In this document: piece after piece, positions 8,604-18,629 of the stretch
How the letters are laid out: every line of letters begins with the position of its first letter
How positions within the stretch are numbered: position 1 is the stretch's first letter
Assembly: GCF_000718015.1 (NCBI RefSeq)
Contig: NZ_JODY01000007.1
Location: 124,001-188,000, forward strand
Direction of reading: 5' to 3'
From: Streptomyces catenulae
Lineage (GTDB): Bacteria > Actinomycetota > Actinomycetes > Streptomycetales > Streptomycetaceae
Length of the DNA: 64,000 nucleotides
Program-made: the position numbers and the translations under genes
The notes under the pieces: model-generated
Told to the model about the DNA's origin: nothing
What the model saw: only the letters and a program-made list of their open reading frames with translations
Database searches by the model: none

Positions 8604-9083
8604 TCAGCGGGGGCCCGCCGCCGCGTCCACCGTTTCCGTCCCGTCCGTCCCGTCCGCCCCGTCCGTCGTGAACGCCTCGGCCACGGCGAGGCTGTCCTCG
8701 TAGACGTGGTGCCGGGTGATCAGGCCGTGCGCGACGGTGAGATGCAGGGCGAAGCGTGCGCGGTAGGCGCGGCCCGTGGGGCGGGCGGTCTGGCGGATCT
8801 CGCCGAGTACGACGGCGTCGGCGCCATCCACCAGGAAACGTTCGATCTCGGTGGCCGCCTGCCCGGGCACATGGTGTATCGCCAGTTCGCGGTAGTGGGC
8901 GGCGGCGTCGGCGCGGGTGGTGCGGTGGCGGATCCACGGGGTGGCGGTGCGGCCGTGCTCGGCCTCGGGCCAGTCCAGCTTCCAGTCGACGCGCTCGGCG
9001 TACAGCTCGGCGATGCGCTCCGGGTCGCCCTCGCCGATGCGGCGCAGCAACTCCTCCACCACGGCACGGGTGCTCATGGACAC
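8604..9083 (-). CDS. NTF2-like (SnoaL-fold) protein
   Basis: Protein of about 159 residues with the SnoaL/NTF2 cone fold pattern: VVEELLRRIGEGDPERIAELYAERVDW at the N-terminus (in blocks) and a mid-protein tract with EIERFLVDGADAVVLGEI, followed by FALHLTVAHGLITRHHVYED. Such proteins serve as ketosteroid-isomerase-like enzymes or binding proteins; no substrate can be assigned. GTG 9083 has GAGGGGG at about seven bases, while the ATG two codons later (9077) is the alternative start. The last ~20 residues are a Thr/Asp/Gly-rich tail (TDGADGTDGTET) typical of simple-sequence drift. Confidence 0.8.
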   Translation of the reverse strand: MSMSTRAVVEELLRRIGEGDPERIAELYAERVDWKLDWPEAEHGRTATPWIRHRTTRADAAAHYRELAIHHVPGQAATEIERFLVDGADAVVLGEIRQTARPTGRAYRARFALHLTVAHGLITRHHVYEDSLAVAEAFTTDGADGTDGTETVDAAAGPR

Positions 9084-9202
9084 GGCCGTTCCCCCTCTGT
9101 TCCGGAAACCGCGCCCACCGGCGCGGAGAGAGCACCTTTGTACCAGCGTCGAACGCCCGTGGCGCCCGCTTTCCGGAAGGCCGCCGGGGCCCGCACGCGA
9201 AA

Positions 9203-9228
9203 GGCCCCGGACCGCGCGGTCCGGGGCC
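9203..9228 (-). terminator. 26-bp perfect palindromic hairpin
   Basis: A completely palindromic GC-rich block (arm GGCCCCGGACCGC) lies 35 nt downstream of the stop of the Tyr-rich membrane protein gene on the minus strand. It is a probable factor-independent terminator and separates that gene from the NTF2-like gene. Confidence 0.7.
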
Positions 9229-9262
9229 GTGTCCCCGCGGAACAGCCGTAGCTGACGTGACG

Positions 9263-10285
9263 TCAGTAGCGGTACTGCTGTTCCTCGTGGCCGTGGTGCG
9301 GGGTCGGCGGGTACGGCGGTTCGCCGGGCGGGTGGACGCCGTCGCGCTGTTGCGGCACCCAGACCCCGCCGGGCGGGGTGTCGCCGTAGTCCTGGAGCGA
9401 GGTGCCGTACGCCGACCCGTAGGGCTGCTGGGCGTACGGGTCGACCGGCGCGTAGGGGTCGTGCGGCGGGTACGCCTGCGCGCCGAAGGGGGAACCGGCG
9501 GCCGCACCCTGGTCGCCGCCGTACGCGGCGTAGGAACCGTAGGGATCGGCGTAGGCGTCGTGGGCGCCGGGGCCGTAACCGCCGCCGTGGCCGAAAGCCG
9601 GGGCGTAGGCGTCGGAGCCGTGCGGGGCGGAGCGGGCGTCGGGGCTGTAGACGCCGTACTGGCCGGTCTCGTCGGGGAGCGGCTGCGGGGCGTAGACGTC
9701 CTGCGTGTAGCCGCCCTGGGTGTAACCGTCCTGGACATAGCCGTCCTGGCCGCCGAAGGCCGGGGCGCCGTGGGCGTCGGGGGTCCAGCCGCCGTCCTGG
9801 CCGGGCTGCGGGGAGGCGCCGTAGCCGTCGTGGGGCGGGTAGCCGTCCGGGGTCGTGAGGGGCGCGGCGGCGTCGTACGGGGCGGGGGCGTCGGCGGCGT
9901 CCGTGGGGGCCGGGGTGTCCGGGGCTTCGGGGGTGTCGGCGGGGCCGGTCGTCTCCTCGATGTCGGAGACGTGCAGGGCGGGGCGGCGGCCGGTGGACCT
10001 GGCCCGGCGGCGCCGGTTGTTCTCGACGGGGGCCTTCCGCAGCGACCAGCCGGTGGTGAAGCCGCGGCGGAAGGAGAGGGTCACGTAGGTCTGGCCGGTG
10101 GCGAACGCGGCGGCGCCGAGGGCGATGACGATCACCGACGGGAGGACCACGCCCGCCACCACACCGAGGAATCCGGTGAAGGCCAGCAGCCGCCAGCGGA
10201 GGCGGGCCTTGTGCTGGAGGAGGACCTCGGCCAGCAGCCACAGCGCGACGCAACCGAATGCGATGTAGAGGACCGCCCAGCCCAT
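9263..10285 (-). CDS. Membrane protein with a long Tyr/Gly/Pro-rich low-complexity tail
   Basis: Protein of 340 residues. The N-terminal ~75 residues form two to three membrane helices (MGWAVLYIAFGCVALWLLAE, then two hydrophobic stretches around residues 28-65). A basic segment (NNRRRRARSTGRR near residue 95) follows, then ~220 residues of low-complexity sequence rich in Tyr, Gly, Pro, Gln, Asp and Ala, with repeated GYxQ/DPYxxxDPYA motifs, ending EEQQYRY. The start ATG 10285 has GAGGGG at a good distance. It lies 36 nt after metF on the same strand. The tail resembles phase-separating or prion-like sequences; no function is known. Confidence 0.82.
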   Translation of the reverse strand: MGWAVLYIAFGCVALWLLAEVLLQHKARLRWRLLAFTGFLGVVAGVVLPSVIVIALGAAAFATGQTYVTLSFRRGFTTGWSLRKAPVENNRRRRARSTGRRPALHVSDIEETTGPADTPEAPDTPAPTDAADAPAPYDAAAPLTTPDGYPPHDGYGASPQPGQDGGWTPDAHGAPAFGGQDGYVQDGYTQGGYTQDVYAPQPLPDETGQYGVYSPDARSAPHGSDAYAPAFGHGGGYGPGAHDAYADPYGSYAAYGGDQGAAAGSPFGAQAYPPHDPYAPVDPYAQQPYGSAYGTSLQDYGDTPPGGVWVPQQRDGVHPPGEPPYPPTPHHGHEEQQYRY

Positions 10286-10320
10286 GTACGCCCCTCTTCC
10301 GCCGCGCTGCGGCACCGTGA

Positions 10321-11238
10321 TCAGGGCCGCTGGTGCAGCCCCAGATTCTCGTAGATCTCCAGGGTCGCCGTGGAGTGGTTCAGGGTGATGAAGTGCAACC
10401 CGGGAACGTCCTCGGCCTTCAAGCGCGCGCACAGTTCCGTGGCGTACTCGATGCCAATGGAGCGTACAGCGGACGGGTCGTCCTTGACGGCCAGGATGCG
10501 GTCCGCGAGCTCAGGTGGGAAGGCGGCGTTGCTCAGTTGGGCGAACCGCTCGATCTGCCGGACGTTCGTGACCGGCATGATCTCGGGGATGATCGGCGTC
10601 GAGCACCCGGCGGCGGCGACGCGGTCGCGCAGCCGGAGGTAGTCCTCCGCGTAGAAGAACATCTGGGTGATGGCGAAGTCGGCGCCCGCGCGGCACTTGT
10701 CGATGAAGTGCGAGACGTCGGTGTCCCAGTCCGTGGAGCGCGGGTGCATCTCGGGGAAGGCCGCGACGCCGACGCAGAAGTCGCCGGACTCCTTGATCAG
10801 GCGGACCAGTTCGGCGGCGTAGGTGATGCCCTGCGGGTGGCGGATCCAGTCGCCCATCGGGTCGCCGGGCGGGTCGCCGCGGAGCGCGAGCATGTTGCGG
10901 ATGCCCGCGTCGGCGTACTGCCCGATGATGTTGCGCAGTTCGGCCAGGGAGTGGTTGACGGCGGTGAGGTGGGCGACCGGCGTCAGCGTGGTGTCGGTGG
11001 CGATCCGCTCGGTGGCGCGGACGGTGCCCTCACGGGAGGTGCCGCCGGCGCCGTAGGTCACGGAGACGAAGGTCGGGGCGACTGCTTCGATGCGGCGGAT
11101 GGCGTTCCACAGCGTCCGCTCGCCCTTCTCGGTCTTCGGGGCGGCGAACTCGAACGAGTACGACTGTTTGCCGGAAGAGAGCAGCTCGCGGACGGTGCGT
11201 GCGCGATCAGTCCTGGTGGAAGCGGTACCTAGGGCCAT
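10321..11238 (-). CDS. metF: Methylenetetrahydrofolate reductase [NAD(P)H]
   Basis: Converts 5,10-methylene-THF to 5-methyl-THF, the methyl donor for methionine synthesis, as an FAD TIM-barrel enzyme. Length (305) fits the bacterial MetF family. Visible motifs are [17 protein letters not shown] with the catalytic Glu (FEF) near residue 30, [27 protein letters not shown], the FAD-binding [11 protein letters not shown] and IIPEIMPVT. The start ATG 11238 precedes the conserved region directly. It is likely co-transcribed with the downstream membrane protein gene. No SAM or other riboswitch was recognised in the 158 nt upstream. Confidence 0.97.
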   Translation of the reverse strand: MALGTASTRTDRARTVRELLSSGKQSYSFEFAAPKTEKGERTLWNAIRRIEAVAPTFVSVTYGAGGTSREGTVRATERIATDTTLTPVAHLTAVNHSLAELRNIIGQYADAGIRNMLALRGDPPGDPMGDWIRHPQGITYAAELVRLIKESGDFCVGVAAFPEMHPRSTDWDTDVSHFIDKCRAGADFAITQMFFYAEDYLRLRDRVAAAGCSTPIIPEIMPVTNVRQIERFAQLSNAAFPPELADRILAVKDDPSAVRSIGIEYATELCARLKAEDVPGLHFITLNHSTATLEIYENLGLHQRP

Positions 11239-11396
11239 ACGGGAAGGTTATCCACCTGCGGGTCGGGCACCAACCGGCTCCGGTGGAATGCCGGAATAGG
11301 GCCGGTTCCCGTCCACGGAGTGGGACGCGGGCATGGACAGCGCCCGCCGGGGCACCGGGGCGGACCCGCCGCCGGGCGGGCCCGGTGCCCGGCGGA

Positions 11397-12062
11397 TCAG
11401 GCGGTCCGCTCGCGGATACGCCGGGCGAGCGAGGCGGCTGCCGCGGCGGGGTCGTCCGCCTCGGTGAGGGCGCGGACGACGACGATCCGGCGGGCTCCGG
11501 CGTCGAGCACCGCGTCGAGGTTGCCGCCGTCGATGCCACCGATGGCGAACCAGGGGCGCTCGGGGGCCCGGGCGGCGGTGTGGCGGACCAGGTCGAGGCC
11601 CGGGGCGTGGCGGCCCGGCTTGGTGGGGGTGGGCCAGCACGGTCCGGTGCAGAAGTAGTCCACGCCCGGCTCGGCGAGGGCGGCGTCCGCCTCGGCCTCG
11701 GCGTGCGTGGAGCGGCCTATGAGGACGTCCGGGCCGAGGAGGGCGCGGGCGGCGGGCACCGGCAGGTCGCCCTGGCCGAGGTGGAGGACGTCGGCTCCGG
11801 CGGCGTGGGCGACGTCGGCGCGGTCGTTGACGGCGAGGAGGGTGCCGTGGCGGCGGCAGGCGTCCGCGACGGTCTCCAGATGGCGCAGCTCCTCGGCCGC
11901 CTCCATGCCCTTGTCGCGCAGCTGGACGATGTCCACCCCGGAGGAGAGCACCGCGTCGAGGAAGTGCGGCAGGTCGCCCCGGCGGGTGCGGGCGTCGGTG
12001 CAGAGGTAGAGCCGGGCGTCGGCGAGGGCCGCGGCGCGGTCGGCGTGGGTCCGGGTCGTCAT
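11397..12062 (-). CDS. thiE: Thiamine-phosphate synthase
   Basis: Couples hydroxymethylpyrimidine pyrophosphate with thiazole phosphate to give thiamine phosphate. The 221-residue TIM barrel has the ThiE hallmarks [16 protein letters not shown] (residues ~44-59), [23 protein letters not shown] (in blocks), and the phosphate/product loop [12 protein letters not shown] followed by [11 protein letters not shown]. It lies on the opposite strand from thiO-thiS-thiG, 2.1 kb away, so the thiazole and coupling steps are clustered but separately transcribed. I see no TPP riboswitch directly ahead of thiE. Confidence 0.96.
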   Translation of the reverse strand: MTTRTHADRAAALADARLYLCTDARTRRGDLPHFLDAVLSSGVDIVQLRDKGMEAAEELRHLETVADACRRHGTLLAVNDRADVAHAAGADVLHLGQGDLPVPAARALLGPDVLIGRSTHAEAEADAALAEPGVDYFCTGPCWPTPTKPGRHAPGLDLVRHTAARAPERPWFAIGGIDGGNLDAVLDAGARRIVVVRALTEADDPAAAAASLARRIRERTA

Positions 12063-12176
12063 CGGTGTTCCCCCAAGGCGGTGGCGTACGGCCGGGCGGT
12101 CCGGCCGTACGCCACTTCGGTAGCGGTTACGGATGCGGGTGGTGCGGGCGGGCCGGGGTGCGGCCCGCCCCGGAGG

Positions 12177-12542
12177 TCACACGGCGAGCGCCTGCGCCCG
12201 GCGCTTCACCTCCGTGCCGCGGTTCTCCCGCAGTGCCTGCGCGGGGGTGCCGGGCAGGGTGTCGTCCGCGGTGAAGAGCCACTCCAGCATCTCTTCGTCG
12301 CTGAAGCCGTCGTCCTTCAGGAGCGTCAGGGTGCCGACGAGGCCCTTGACGACCTTGCCGTCCTGGATGAAATCGGCCGGCACGTGCAGTGCCCTGTTCT
12401 CGCCGCGGCGCACCGCGATCAGCTGGCCCTCCTTGACCAGCTGGCGGACGCGCGTCACCTCGACGCCGAACTCTTCGGCGATGTCGGGGAGGGTGAGCCA
12501 GGCGGGGACGAGTCCATCGATGTTTGCGTCAATCTCGGTCAC
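12177..12542 (-). CDS. Rv2175c-family DNA-binding protein
   Basis: Protein of 121 residues with a MerR/excisionase-like winged helix (LTLPDIAEEFGVEVTRVRQLVKEG, in two blocks, near residues 17-40) and the family C-terminus LVGTLTLLKDDGFSDEEMLEWLF. In Mycobacterium tuberculosis the homologue Rv2175c is a substrate of the neighbouring Ser/Thr kinase PknL. Here a PASTA-type Ser/Thr kinase lies about 4 kb away, but the M. tuberculosis phospho-acceptor region cannot be matched in this short N-terminus (MTEIDANIDG). GTG 12542 lacks a clear ribosome site, so the transcript may be leaderless. Its DNA target is unknown. Confidence 0.88.
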   Translation of the reverse strand: MTEIDANIDGLVPAWLTLPDIAEEFGVEVTRVRQLVKEGQLIAVRRGENRALHVPADFIQDGKVVKGLVGTLTLLKDDGFSDEEMLEWLFTADDTLPGTPAQALRENRGTEVKRRAQALAV

Positions 12543-12665
12543 AGGACAAGCGTGCCACCTCGCACTGACAGTCGGTAGCCGGGCATCGCCGGGAGAGGTC
12601 CGCGCGGCGGCACCACGGCCCTCGCGCGCGGTCCCCGTACGGCGCCGCGCCCGGCCCCGTACGGC

Positions 12666-13907
12666 TCAGCGGACGGCGGACTTGAGCGGGACGGACGCGT
12701 CGGCGGCCCGCACCCGGTCCAGGGTGGCGCCGCGTTCGATGAGGCGGCGGCCCTGGGCCAGGTCGCGGGGCCTGCCGACCGCCAGCAGCGCCACCAGGAC
12801 GCCGTCGCGCAGCCAGATGACGGACCAGGCGGCGTTGTCCGGGTCGCCGCGCCAGACCAGTTCGTCGGCGCCGCCGTGGTCGCCCGCGTACTGGACGAAG
12901 CGGCCGAACTGCTCCGACCAGAAGTACGGGACCGGGTCGTAGACGGCGGCCTCGGCGGGGTCGCCGGTGATGTTCTGCGCGACGGTGCGGGGGCCCTGGA
13001 GGGCGTTGTCCCAGTGGTGGATGAGGAGCCTGCGGCCGTAGCGGGCGGAGGGGAAGGAGGCGCAGTCGCCGACGGCGTGGACATCCGGGGCGGAGGTGTG
13101 CAGCCGGTCGTCGGCGAGGACCGAGCCGTCCTCGGGCGAGAGCGCGATACCGGATCCGGCCAGCCAGCCGGTGGCGGGGCGGGCCCCGATACCGACGAGG
13201 ACGGCGTCGGCGGGCAGCGCGGTGCCGTCGTCCAGCACCACCCCGCGCTCCTCGACGGTGGCGACCCGCGCCCCGGTGCGCAGTTCGGCACCGGCCGCGG
13301 CGTACCAGGGCGCGATGTGGGCGGCGACGTCGGCGGGCAGCGCCCCGGCCAGCGGGCGGTCGGCGGCCTCGACGACGGTGACGGTGCAGCCCGCCTCCCG
13401 GGCGGCGGTGGCGAACTCGGCGCCGATCCAGCCCGCGCCGACCACGACGATCTCGCTCCGCCCGGCCAGGACGGGCCGCAGCCGCCGGGCGTCGTCCAGG
13501 GTGCGCAGCAGATGCACCCCGGGGTGCCCCTCGGTACCGGGCAGCCGCAGGGGTGCGGCCCCGGTGGCGAGGACGGCGTGGTCGTAGCGGACCGGGCCGC
13601 GCGCGGTGTCCAGCAGATGTGCGGCGGGGCGGATGCCGGTGACCGGGTGGTCCAGTTCCAGGTCGATGCCGAGGGAGCGGAAGTCGACGTCGAAGGCGGC
13701 GCCGTCGGCCTTGCCCAGCAGGACCGCCTTGGAGAGCGGCGGGCGGTCGTAGGGCGGGTGCGGTTCGTCGCCGAAGACGGTGATCGCGCCGTGCCAGCCG
13801 TTCTCGCGCAGCGCGACGGCGGTCTGCACGCCCGCCATACCCGCACCGGCGATCACCACGTGCGGCGTGTGGTCAGGGGCCTGGGAGGACTTCCTCTGCT
13901 CGCTCAC
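12666..13907 (-). CDS. NAD(P)/FAD-dependent ferredoxin-reductase-like oxidoreductase
   Basis: Pyridine-nucleotide disulfide-type flavoprotein of 413 residues, like ferredoxin/rubredoxin/putidaredoxin reductases. It has an FAD motif VIAGAGMAGVQTAVALRENG (residues 18-37), the PYDRPPLSKAVL segment characteristic of this group, an NAD motif VVVGAGWIGAEFATAARE, the FAD-binding VHAVGDCASFP and a C-terminal reductase domain with PYFWSEQFGRFVQYAG. The electron-acceptor partner is not encoded next to it; no ferredoxin or P450 is adjacent. It is divergent from the thiO operon, with a 266-nt intergenic region that holds the TPP riboswitch on the other strand. Confidence 0.9.
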   Translation of the reverse strand: MSEQRKSSQAPDHTPHVVIAGAGMAGVQTAVALRENGWHGAITVFGDEPHPPYDRPPLSKAVLLGKADGAAFDVDFRSLGIDLELDHPVTGIRPAAHLLDTARGPVRYDHAVLATGAAPLRLPGTEGHPGVHLLRTLDDARRLRPVLAGRSEIVVVGAGWIGAEFATAAREAGCTVTVVEAADRPLAGALPADVAAHIAPWYAAAGAELRTGARVATVEERGVVLDDGTALPADAVLVGIGARPATGWLAGSGIALSPEDGSVLADDRLHTSAPDVHAVGDCASFPSARYGRRLLIHHWDNALQGPRTVAQNITGDPAEAAVYDPVPYFWSEQFGRFVQYAGDHGGADELVWRGDPDNAAWSVIWLRDGVLVALLAVGRPRDLAQGRRLIERGATLDRVRAADASVPLKSAVR

Positions 13908-14071
13908 CCGGTCACTCTAGGACGGCGCGGGAAGCGGTCCGCAGCACCGCGCAAGGAGATCTCTGACACAGCGTTACGGACCGTCACCCGCTCCCCCGGA
14001 CGGCCCGTCCGCTCCCCGGGCGCTGCCTTACGGGGCCCGGGAGGCGGGTACTAGGGTGAGGCGGACACGCA

Positions 14072-14160
14072 CTCGCGGGAGCCCGGCGTACCGGGCTGAG
14101 AGGGAGGCTGACCGGCCTCCGACCGTACGAACCTGATCCGGGTCATGCCGGCGAAGGGAG
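14072..14160 (+). ncRNA. TPP (THI-box) riboswitch upstream of thiO
   Basis: Conserved thi-box elements are directly visible: CTGAGA at 14096-14101 after a GCCCGGCGTACCGGGC hairpin, and ACCTGATC at 14131-14138 followed by CCGGGTCATGCCGGCGAAGG. Its 3' end (GCGAAGGGAG) runs into the purine-rich ribosome-binding region, and the thiO ATG lies only 14 nt after the aptamer. Control of translation initiation through the Shine-Dalgarno sequence is therefore likely. It senses thiamine pyrophosphate and represses thiO-thiS-thiG when the cofactor is abundant. Confidence 0.95.
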
Positions 14161-14173
14161 GGGCTGGAAGCCC

Positions 14174-15403
14174 ATGCCTCCATCTGCCACACCACCGAAC
14201 CCGACGGATCCGCCGCACCCCGACGTGCTGGTGCTCGGCGGCGGCCTCATGGGGCTGGTCACCGCCTGGCGGGCCGCGCGGCGCGGGCTGCGGACCGCGC
14301 TGGCCGACCCGGAGCCCGGCGGCGGCGCCGGGCGGGTCGCGGCCGGGATGCTCGCCGCCGTCACCGAGCTGCACCACGGTGAGGAGACGCTGCTCGGCCT
14401 CAACCTCGCCTCCGCCCGCCGCTACCCGGACTTCGTCGCGGAGCTGGAGGAAGCGAGCGGTCTGGACGCGGGCTACCGCGCCTGCGGCACCCTGGCCGTG
14501 GCGCTGGACGCCGACGACCGCGCCCACCTGCGTGAACTCCACGCCCTCCAGGTGCGGTGCGGGCTGGAGTCGGTCTGGCTGCCGGGGCGTGAGTGCCGCC
14601 GCCTGGAGCCGATGCTCGCGCCCGGCGTGCGCGGGGGCCTGCGGGTCGACGGCGACCACCAGACCGATCCGCGGCGGCTGACCGCGGCGCTGCTGGTGGC
14701 GTGCGAACGGGCCGGGGTGGCCTTCCACCGCACCCGTGCCACCCGGCTGACGGTCGCCGGGGGGCGCGCCACCGGCGCCGAGCTGGCCGACGGCACCCGG
14801 ATCGCGGCGGGCAGCACCGTACTGGCCGCGGGCAGCCTCAGCGGGCGGCTGGCGGGCGTGCCGGACGAGGTCCGGCCGCCGGTGCGCCCGGTGAAGGGCC
14901 AGGTGCTGCGGCTGCGGCTGCCGCGTATGCCCCGGGGAAGCCCGGCGTTCCTGTCGCGCACCGTACGGGCCGTGGTGCGCGGGGGCCCGCTCTACCTGGT
15001 GCCGCGGGAGAACGGCGAGCTGGTCGTCGGCGCCACCACGGAGGAGCTGGGCTGGGACACCACCGTCACCGCGGGCGGCGTCTACGAGCTGCTGCGGGAC
15101 GCGCACGAGCTGGTGCCGGGCCTGACGGAGCTGCCGCTGGTGGAGACCTGCGCGGGGCTGCGGCCCGCCTCGCCGGACAACGCGCCGCTGCTCGGCCCGA
15201 CGGCGCTGCCCGGGCTGCTGCTGGCCACCGGGCACTTCCGCAACGGCGTGCTGCTGACGCCGATCACCGGTGACGCGCTGGCCGAGGCGCTCACCACGGG
15301 GCGGCTGCCCGAGGAGGCCCGCCCGTTCTCCCCCGACCGCTTCGCCCCGGGCGCCGGTGCGCCGGCCGCCCCGGGACGCGTCCTCCAGGAGCAGCAGGTA
15401 TGA
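14174..15403 (+). CDS. thiO: Glycine oxidase ThiO
   Basis: FAD enzyme (DAO family) that oxidises glycine to dehydroglycine for assembly of the thiamine thiazole ring. The 409 residues include the FAD motif VLVLGGGLMGLVTAWRAARRG (residues ~19-39), GRVAAGMLAAVTELHHGEE typical of ThiO, and the C-terminal ETCAGLRPASPDNAPLLGP plus GHFRNGVLLTP. It is the first gene of a three-gene operon; its stop overlaps the thiS ATG by four bases. The operon is controlled by the TPP riboswitch directly upstream. Confidence 0.95.
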   Translation: MPPSATPPNPTDPPHPDVLVLGGGLMGLVTAWRAARRGLRTALADPEPGGGAGRVAAGMLAAVTELHHGEETLLGLNLASARRYPDFVAELEEASGLDAGYRACGTLAVALDADDRAHLRELHALQVRCGLESVWLPGRECRRLEPMLAPGVRGGLRVDGDHQTDPRRLTAALLVACERAGVAFHRTRATRLTVAGGRATGAELADGTRIAAGSTVLAAGSLSGRLAGVPDEVRPPVRPVKGQVLRLRLPRMPRGSPAFLSRTVRAVVRGGPLYLVPRENGELVVGATTEELGWDTTVTAGGVYELLRDAHELVPGLTELPLVETCAGLRPASPDNAPLLGPTALPGLLLATGHFRNGVLLTPITGDALAEALTTGRLPEEARPFSPDRFAPGAGAPAAPGRVLQEQQV

Positions 15404-15639
15404 CCACACCGTCCTCCCCCGTCCCCTCCGCCGCCCCCGTCACGGTCACCGTCAACGGCAGCGCCCGGGAGATCCCCGGCGGGCTGCCCCTGGACCGGCT
15501 GGTGGCGACGGTGTCCGCCGCCCCGTCCGGGGTCGCCGCGGCCGTCAACGAGACCGTCGTCCCGCGCTCCCGGTGGACGCAGACCCCGCTCGCCGCCGGG
15601 GACCGCGTCGAGATCCTGACCGCGGTCCAGGGGGGCTGA
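15400..15639 (+). CDS. thiS: Sulfur carrier protein ThiS
   Basis: Ubiquitin-like sulfur carrier of 79 residues that ends in the obligatory Gly-Gly (LTAVQGG) whose C-terminus is adenylated and thiocarboxylated. The beta-grasp pattern starts at VTVTVNGSAREIP near residue 14; the first ~12 residues are an Ser/Pro-rich extension. The ATG overlaps the thiO stop (ATGA), and thiG follows after three bases, so the three genes are translationally coupled. No ThiF is encoded here; sulfur loading must come from elsewhere. Confidence 0.95.
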   Translation: MTTPSSPVPSAAPVTVTVNGSAREIPGGLPLDRLVATVSAAPSGVAAAVNETVVPRSRWTQTPLAAGDRVEILTAVQGG

Positions 15640-16437
<798 letters not shown>

Positions 16438-16567
16438 CGCCCCGGGGGGCGGCGGGCGGTCTCCCGTCGCCCCCGGGGGCCGCTTCCGGTCACCGTTCGG
16501 CTGCAGTACGCCCGTGCGGCCGCCGCCCGGGCGGCGGTGTCGGTGGGTCCTCGTAGACTCGTCTGCC

Positions 16568-18535
16568 GTGGATACGACCCTTCAGGACCCCCTGGTCGGG
16601 CAGTTGCTCGACGGCCGGTACCGCGTCGAGGCGCGCATCGCCGCCGGTGGCATGGCGACGGTCTACCGCGCCCTGGACACCCGGCTCGACCGTGTGCTCG
16701 CCCTGAAGGTGATGCATCCGTCGCTGGCCGTGGACGGCGCGTTCGTGGACCGCTTCATCCGTGAGGCGAAATCGGTCGCCAAGCTGTCGCACCCCAATGT
16801 GGTCGGCGTCTTCGACCAGGGCACCGACGGCACCTACGTCTATCTGGCGATGGAGTACGTCGCCGGGTGCACGCTCCGCGATGTGCTGCGGGAGCGGGGC
16901 GCGCTCTGCCCGCGGGCCGCGCTGGACGTGCTGGAGCCGATCCTCGCCGCGCTGGGCGCCGCCCACCGCGCGGGGCTGGTGCACCGCGACATGAAGCCGG
17001 AGAACGTCCTGATCGGCGACGACGGCCGGGTCAAGGTCGCCGACTTCGGGCTGGTGCGCACGGTCGGCGCGCACACCGACACCACCGGCGCGGTCCTGGG
17101 CACCGTCTCGTATCTCGCCCCCGAGCAGATCGAGGACGGCACCGCCGACGCCCGCGTCGACGTCTACGCCTGCGGTGTGGTGCTCTACGAGATGCTCACC
17201 GGCGCCAAACCGCACACCGGCGGCACGGCGGCGCAGGTGCTCTACCGCCATCTGCACGAGGACGTCGCCCCGCCCTCGGAGGCGGTCCCGGGTCTCGCCG
17301 CGCCGCTGGACGCGCTGGTCGCGCTGGCCACCGCCCGCGCCGCGCAGGGCCGCCCCGAGGACGCGGTGGCGCTGCTCTCCGCGGTCCGCGAGGCCCGCGA
17401 GGGCCTGTCCGACGCCCAGCTGGACGCGGCCCCGCCGCAGGCCCGGGAGGTGGCGGCGGGGGACGGCACGGAGCGTACGAGCGTGCTGCCGCGGGCCGTG
17501 GTGCAGCCGCCGCTGCCCGGGTTCGCAGGGCTCGGCGCGGCGCCCGGGGAGGAGGGGCTGAACCGCACCAGCCGCCTGGAGGTCCCGGCGTCCGAGCCGA
17601 CCACCCGGCTGCGCCCGGCGCCGCCCGCACGGCGCGGTCCGTTCGCCGATCCGCGGCATCGGCTGGTGGCGATCGTCGCCGCGGTGCTGCTGGTCCTCGG
17701 CGGCGGCACCGGCATCTGGTACGTCACCGCCGGGCAGTTCACCGCCGTCCCCGCGGTGCTGGACATGGCGCAGGCCAAGGCCGAGCGGACGCTGCGGGAC
17801 GAGGGGCTGGGCGTGAAGGTGGTGCGCGACTACAGCCCCAATGTGCGGCGCGGCCATGTGATGGCCACCGCCCCGGGCACCGGCGCCCGCATACGCGGCA
17901 CCGGGACGGTCACGCTCACGGTCTCCCGCGGCCCGGAGATCGTCGCCGTCCCGGACCTGTCCGGCACCCCGGTGGCCGACGCCCGGCGGACGCTCCGTGA
18001 GCGCGGGCTGGTGCCCGGGGCGACGCGCCGCGAGTTCAGCGACGAGGTCGCCAAGGGATCGGTGATCCGGACGGACCCGGCGGCGGGCAGTGAGCGGCAC
18101 CCCGACACGGCGGTGGCGCTGACGGTGAGCCGGGGCACGGCGCTGGACGTCCCCGATGTGACGGGCGACGACCGCGACGACGCCGCCGAGACGCTGCGGG
18201 ACGAGGGCTTCGTGGTGAAGTTCGCCGACCGGGCGGTCCACTCGCCCGAGGACAAGGGCACCGTCGCCCGGCAGTCCCCCGCCGGTGGGCAGCTCGGCAA
18301 GGGCGAGACGGTCACGCTGACGCTGTCGCTGGGCCCGGAGATGGTCACGGTGCCGAAGGTGACGGGACAGAACGTCGACGACGCCAAGAAGCAACTGACC
18401 GACCTGGGGTTCTCGGTGGAGGTCAAGAAGCCGTTCCTGTTCCCGCAGGACACCGTCGAGTCCCAGTCGGTCGACCCGGGCGAGCAGGCACCCAAGGGCA
18501 GCACGATCACGATCAAGCTCAAGGGCGCGCTGTAG
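16568..18535 (+). CDS. PASTA-domain eukaryotic-type Ser/Thr protein kinase (PknB family)
   Basis: Transmembrane receptor kinase of 655 residues. Kinase domain residues ~16-275: Gly-rich loop IAAGGMATVYRA, ATP Lys in LALKVMHP, catalytic HRDMKPENV (~138), DFG in VADFGLVRT, and APE as LAPEQ. One membrane helix lies at ~365-385 (LVAIVAAVLLVLGGGTGIWYV split around this region), followed by four extracellular PASTA repeats, each starting with a V/I-P-x-V/L-type segment (AVPAVLDM, AVPDLSGT, DVPDVTGD, TVPKVTGQ). PASTA repeats bind peptidoglycan or lipid II fragments. GTG 16568 is chosen because family members start with the following (V)DTTLQDPLVG; there is no strong ribosome site. By position it corresponds, from memory, to the S. 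coelicolor SCO2110-type kinase (PkaF). Confidence 0.95.
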   Translation: MDTTLQDPLVGQLLDGRYRVEARIAAGGMATVYRALDTRLDRVLALKVMHPSLAVDGAFVDRFIREAKSVAKLSHPNVVGVFDQGTDGTYVYLAMEYVAGCTLRDVLRERGALCPRAALDVLEPILAALGAAHRAGLVHRDMKPENVLIGDDGRVKVADFGLVRTVGAHTDTTGAVLGTVSYLAPEQIEDGTADARVDVYACGVVLYEMLTGAKPHTGGTAAQVLYRHLHEDVAPPSEAVPGLAAPLDALVALATARAAQGRPEDAVALLSAVREAREGLSDAQLDAAPPQAREVAAGDGTERTSVLPRAVVQPPLPGFAGLGAAPGEEGLNRTSRLEVPASEPTTRLRPAPPARRGPFADPRHRLVAIVAAVLLVLGGGTGIWYVTAGQFTAVPAVLDMAQAKAERTLRDEGLGVKVVRDYSPNVRRGHVMATAPGTGARIRGTGTVTLTVSRGPEIVAVPDLSGTPVADARRTLRERGLVPGATRREFSDEVAKGSVIRTDPAAGSERHPDTAVALTVSRGTALDVPDVTGDDRDDAAETLRDEGFVVKFADRAVHSPEDKGTVARQSPAGGQLGKGETVTLTLSLGPEMVTVPKVTGQNVDDAKKQLTDLGFSVEVKKPFLFPQDTVESQSVDPGEQAPKGSTITIKLKGAL

Positions 18536-18629
18536 GACGCCCTCCGGGGTCCGGCCGGTCCGCCCGCCGTGGAGGCGGCCGGTGCCGGGCCCCGGCCGCC
18601 TTGTCGGTGGGGCCTGGCACCCTGGTGGG

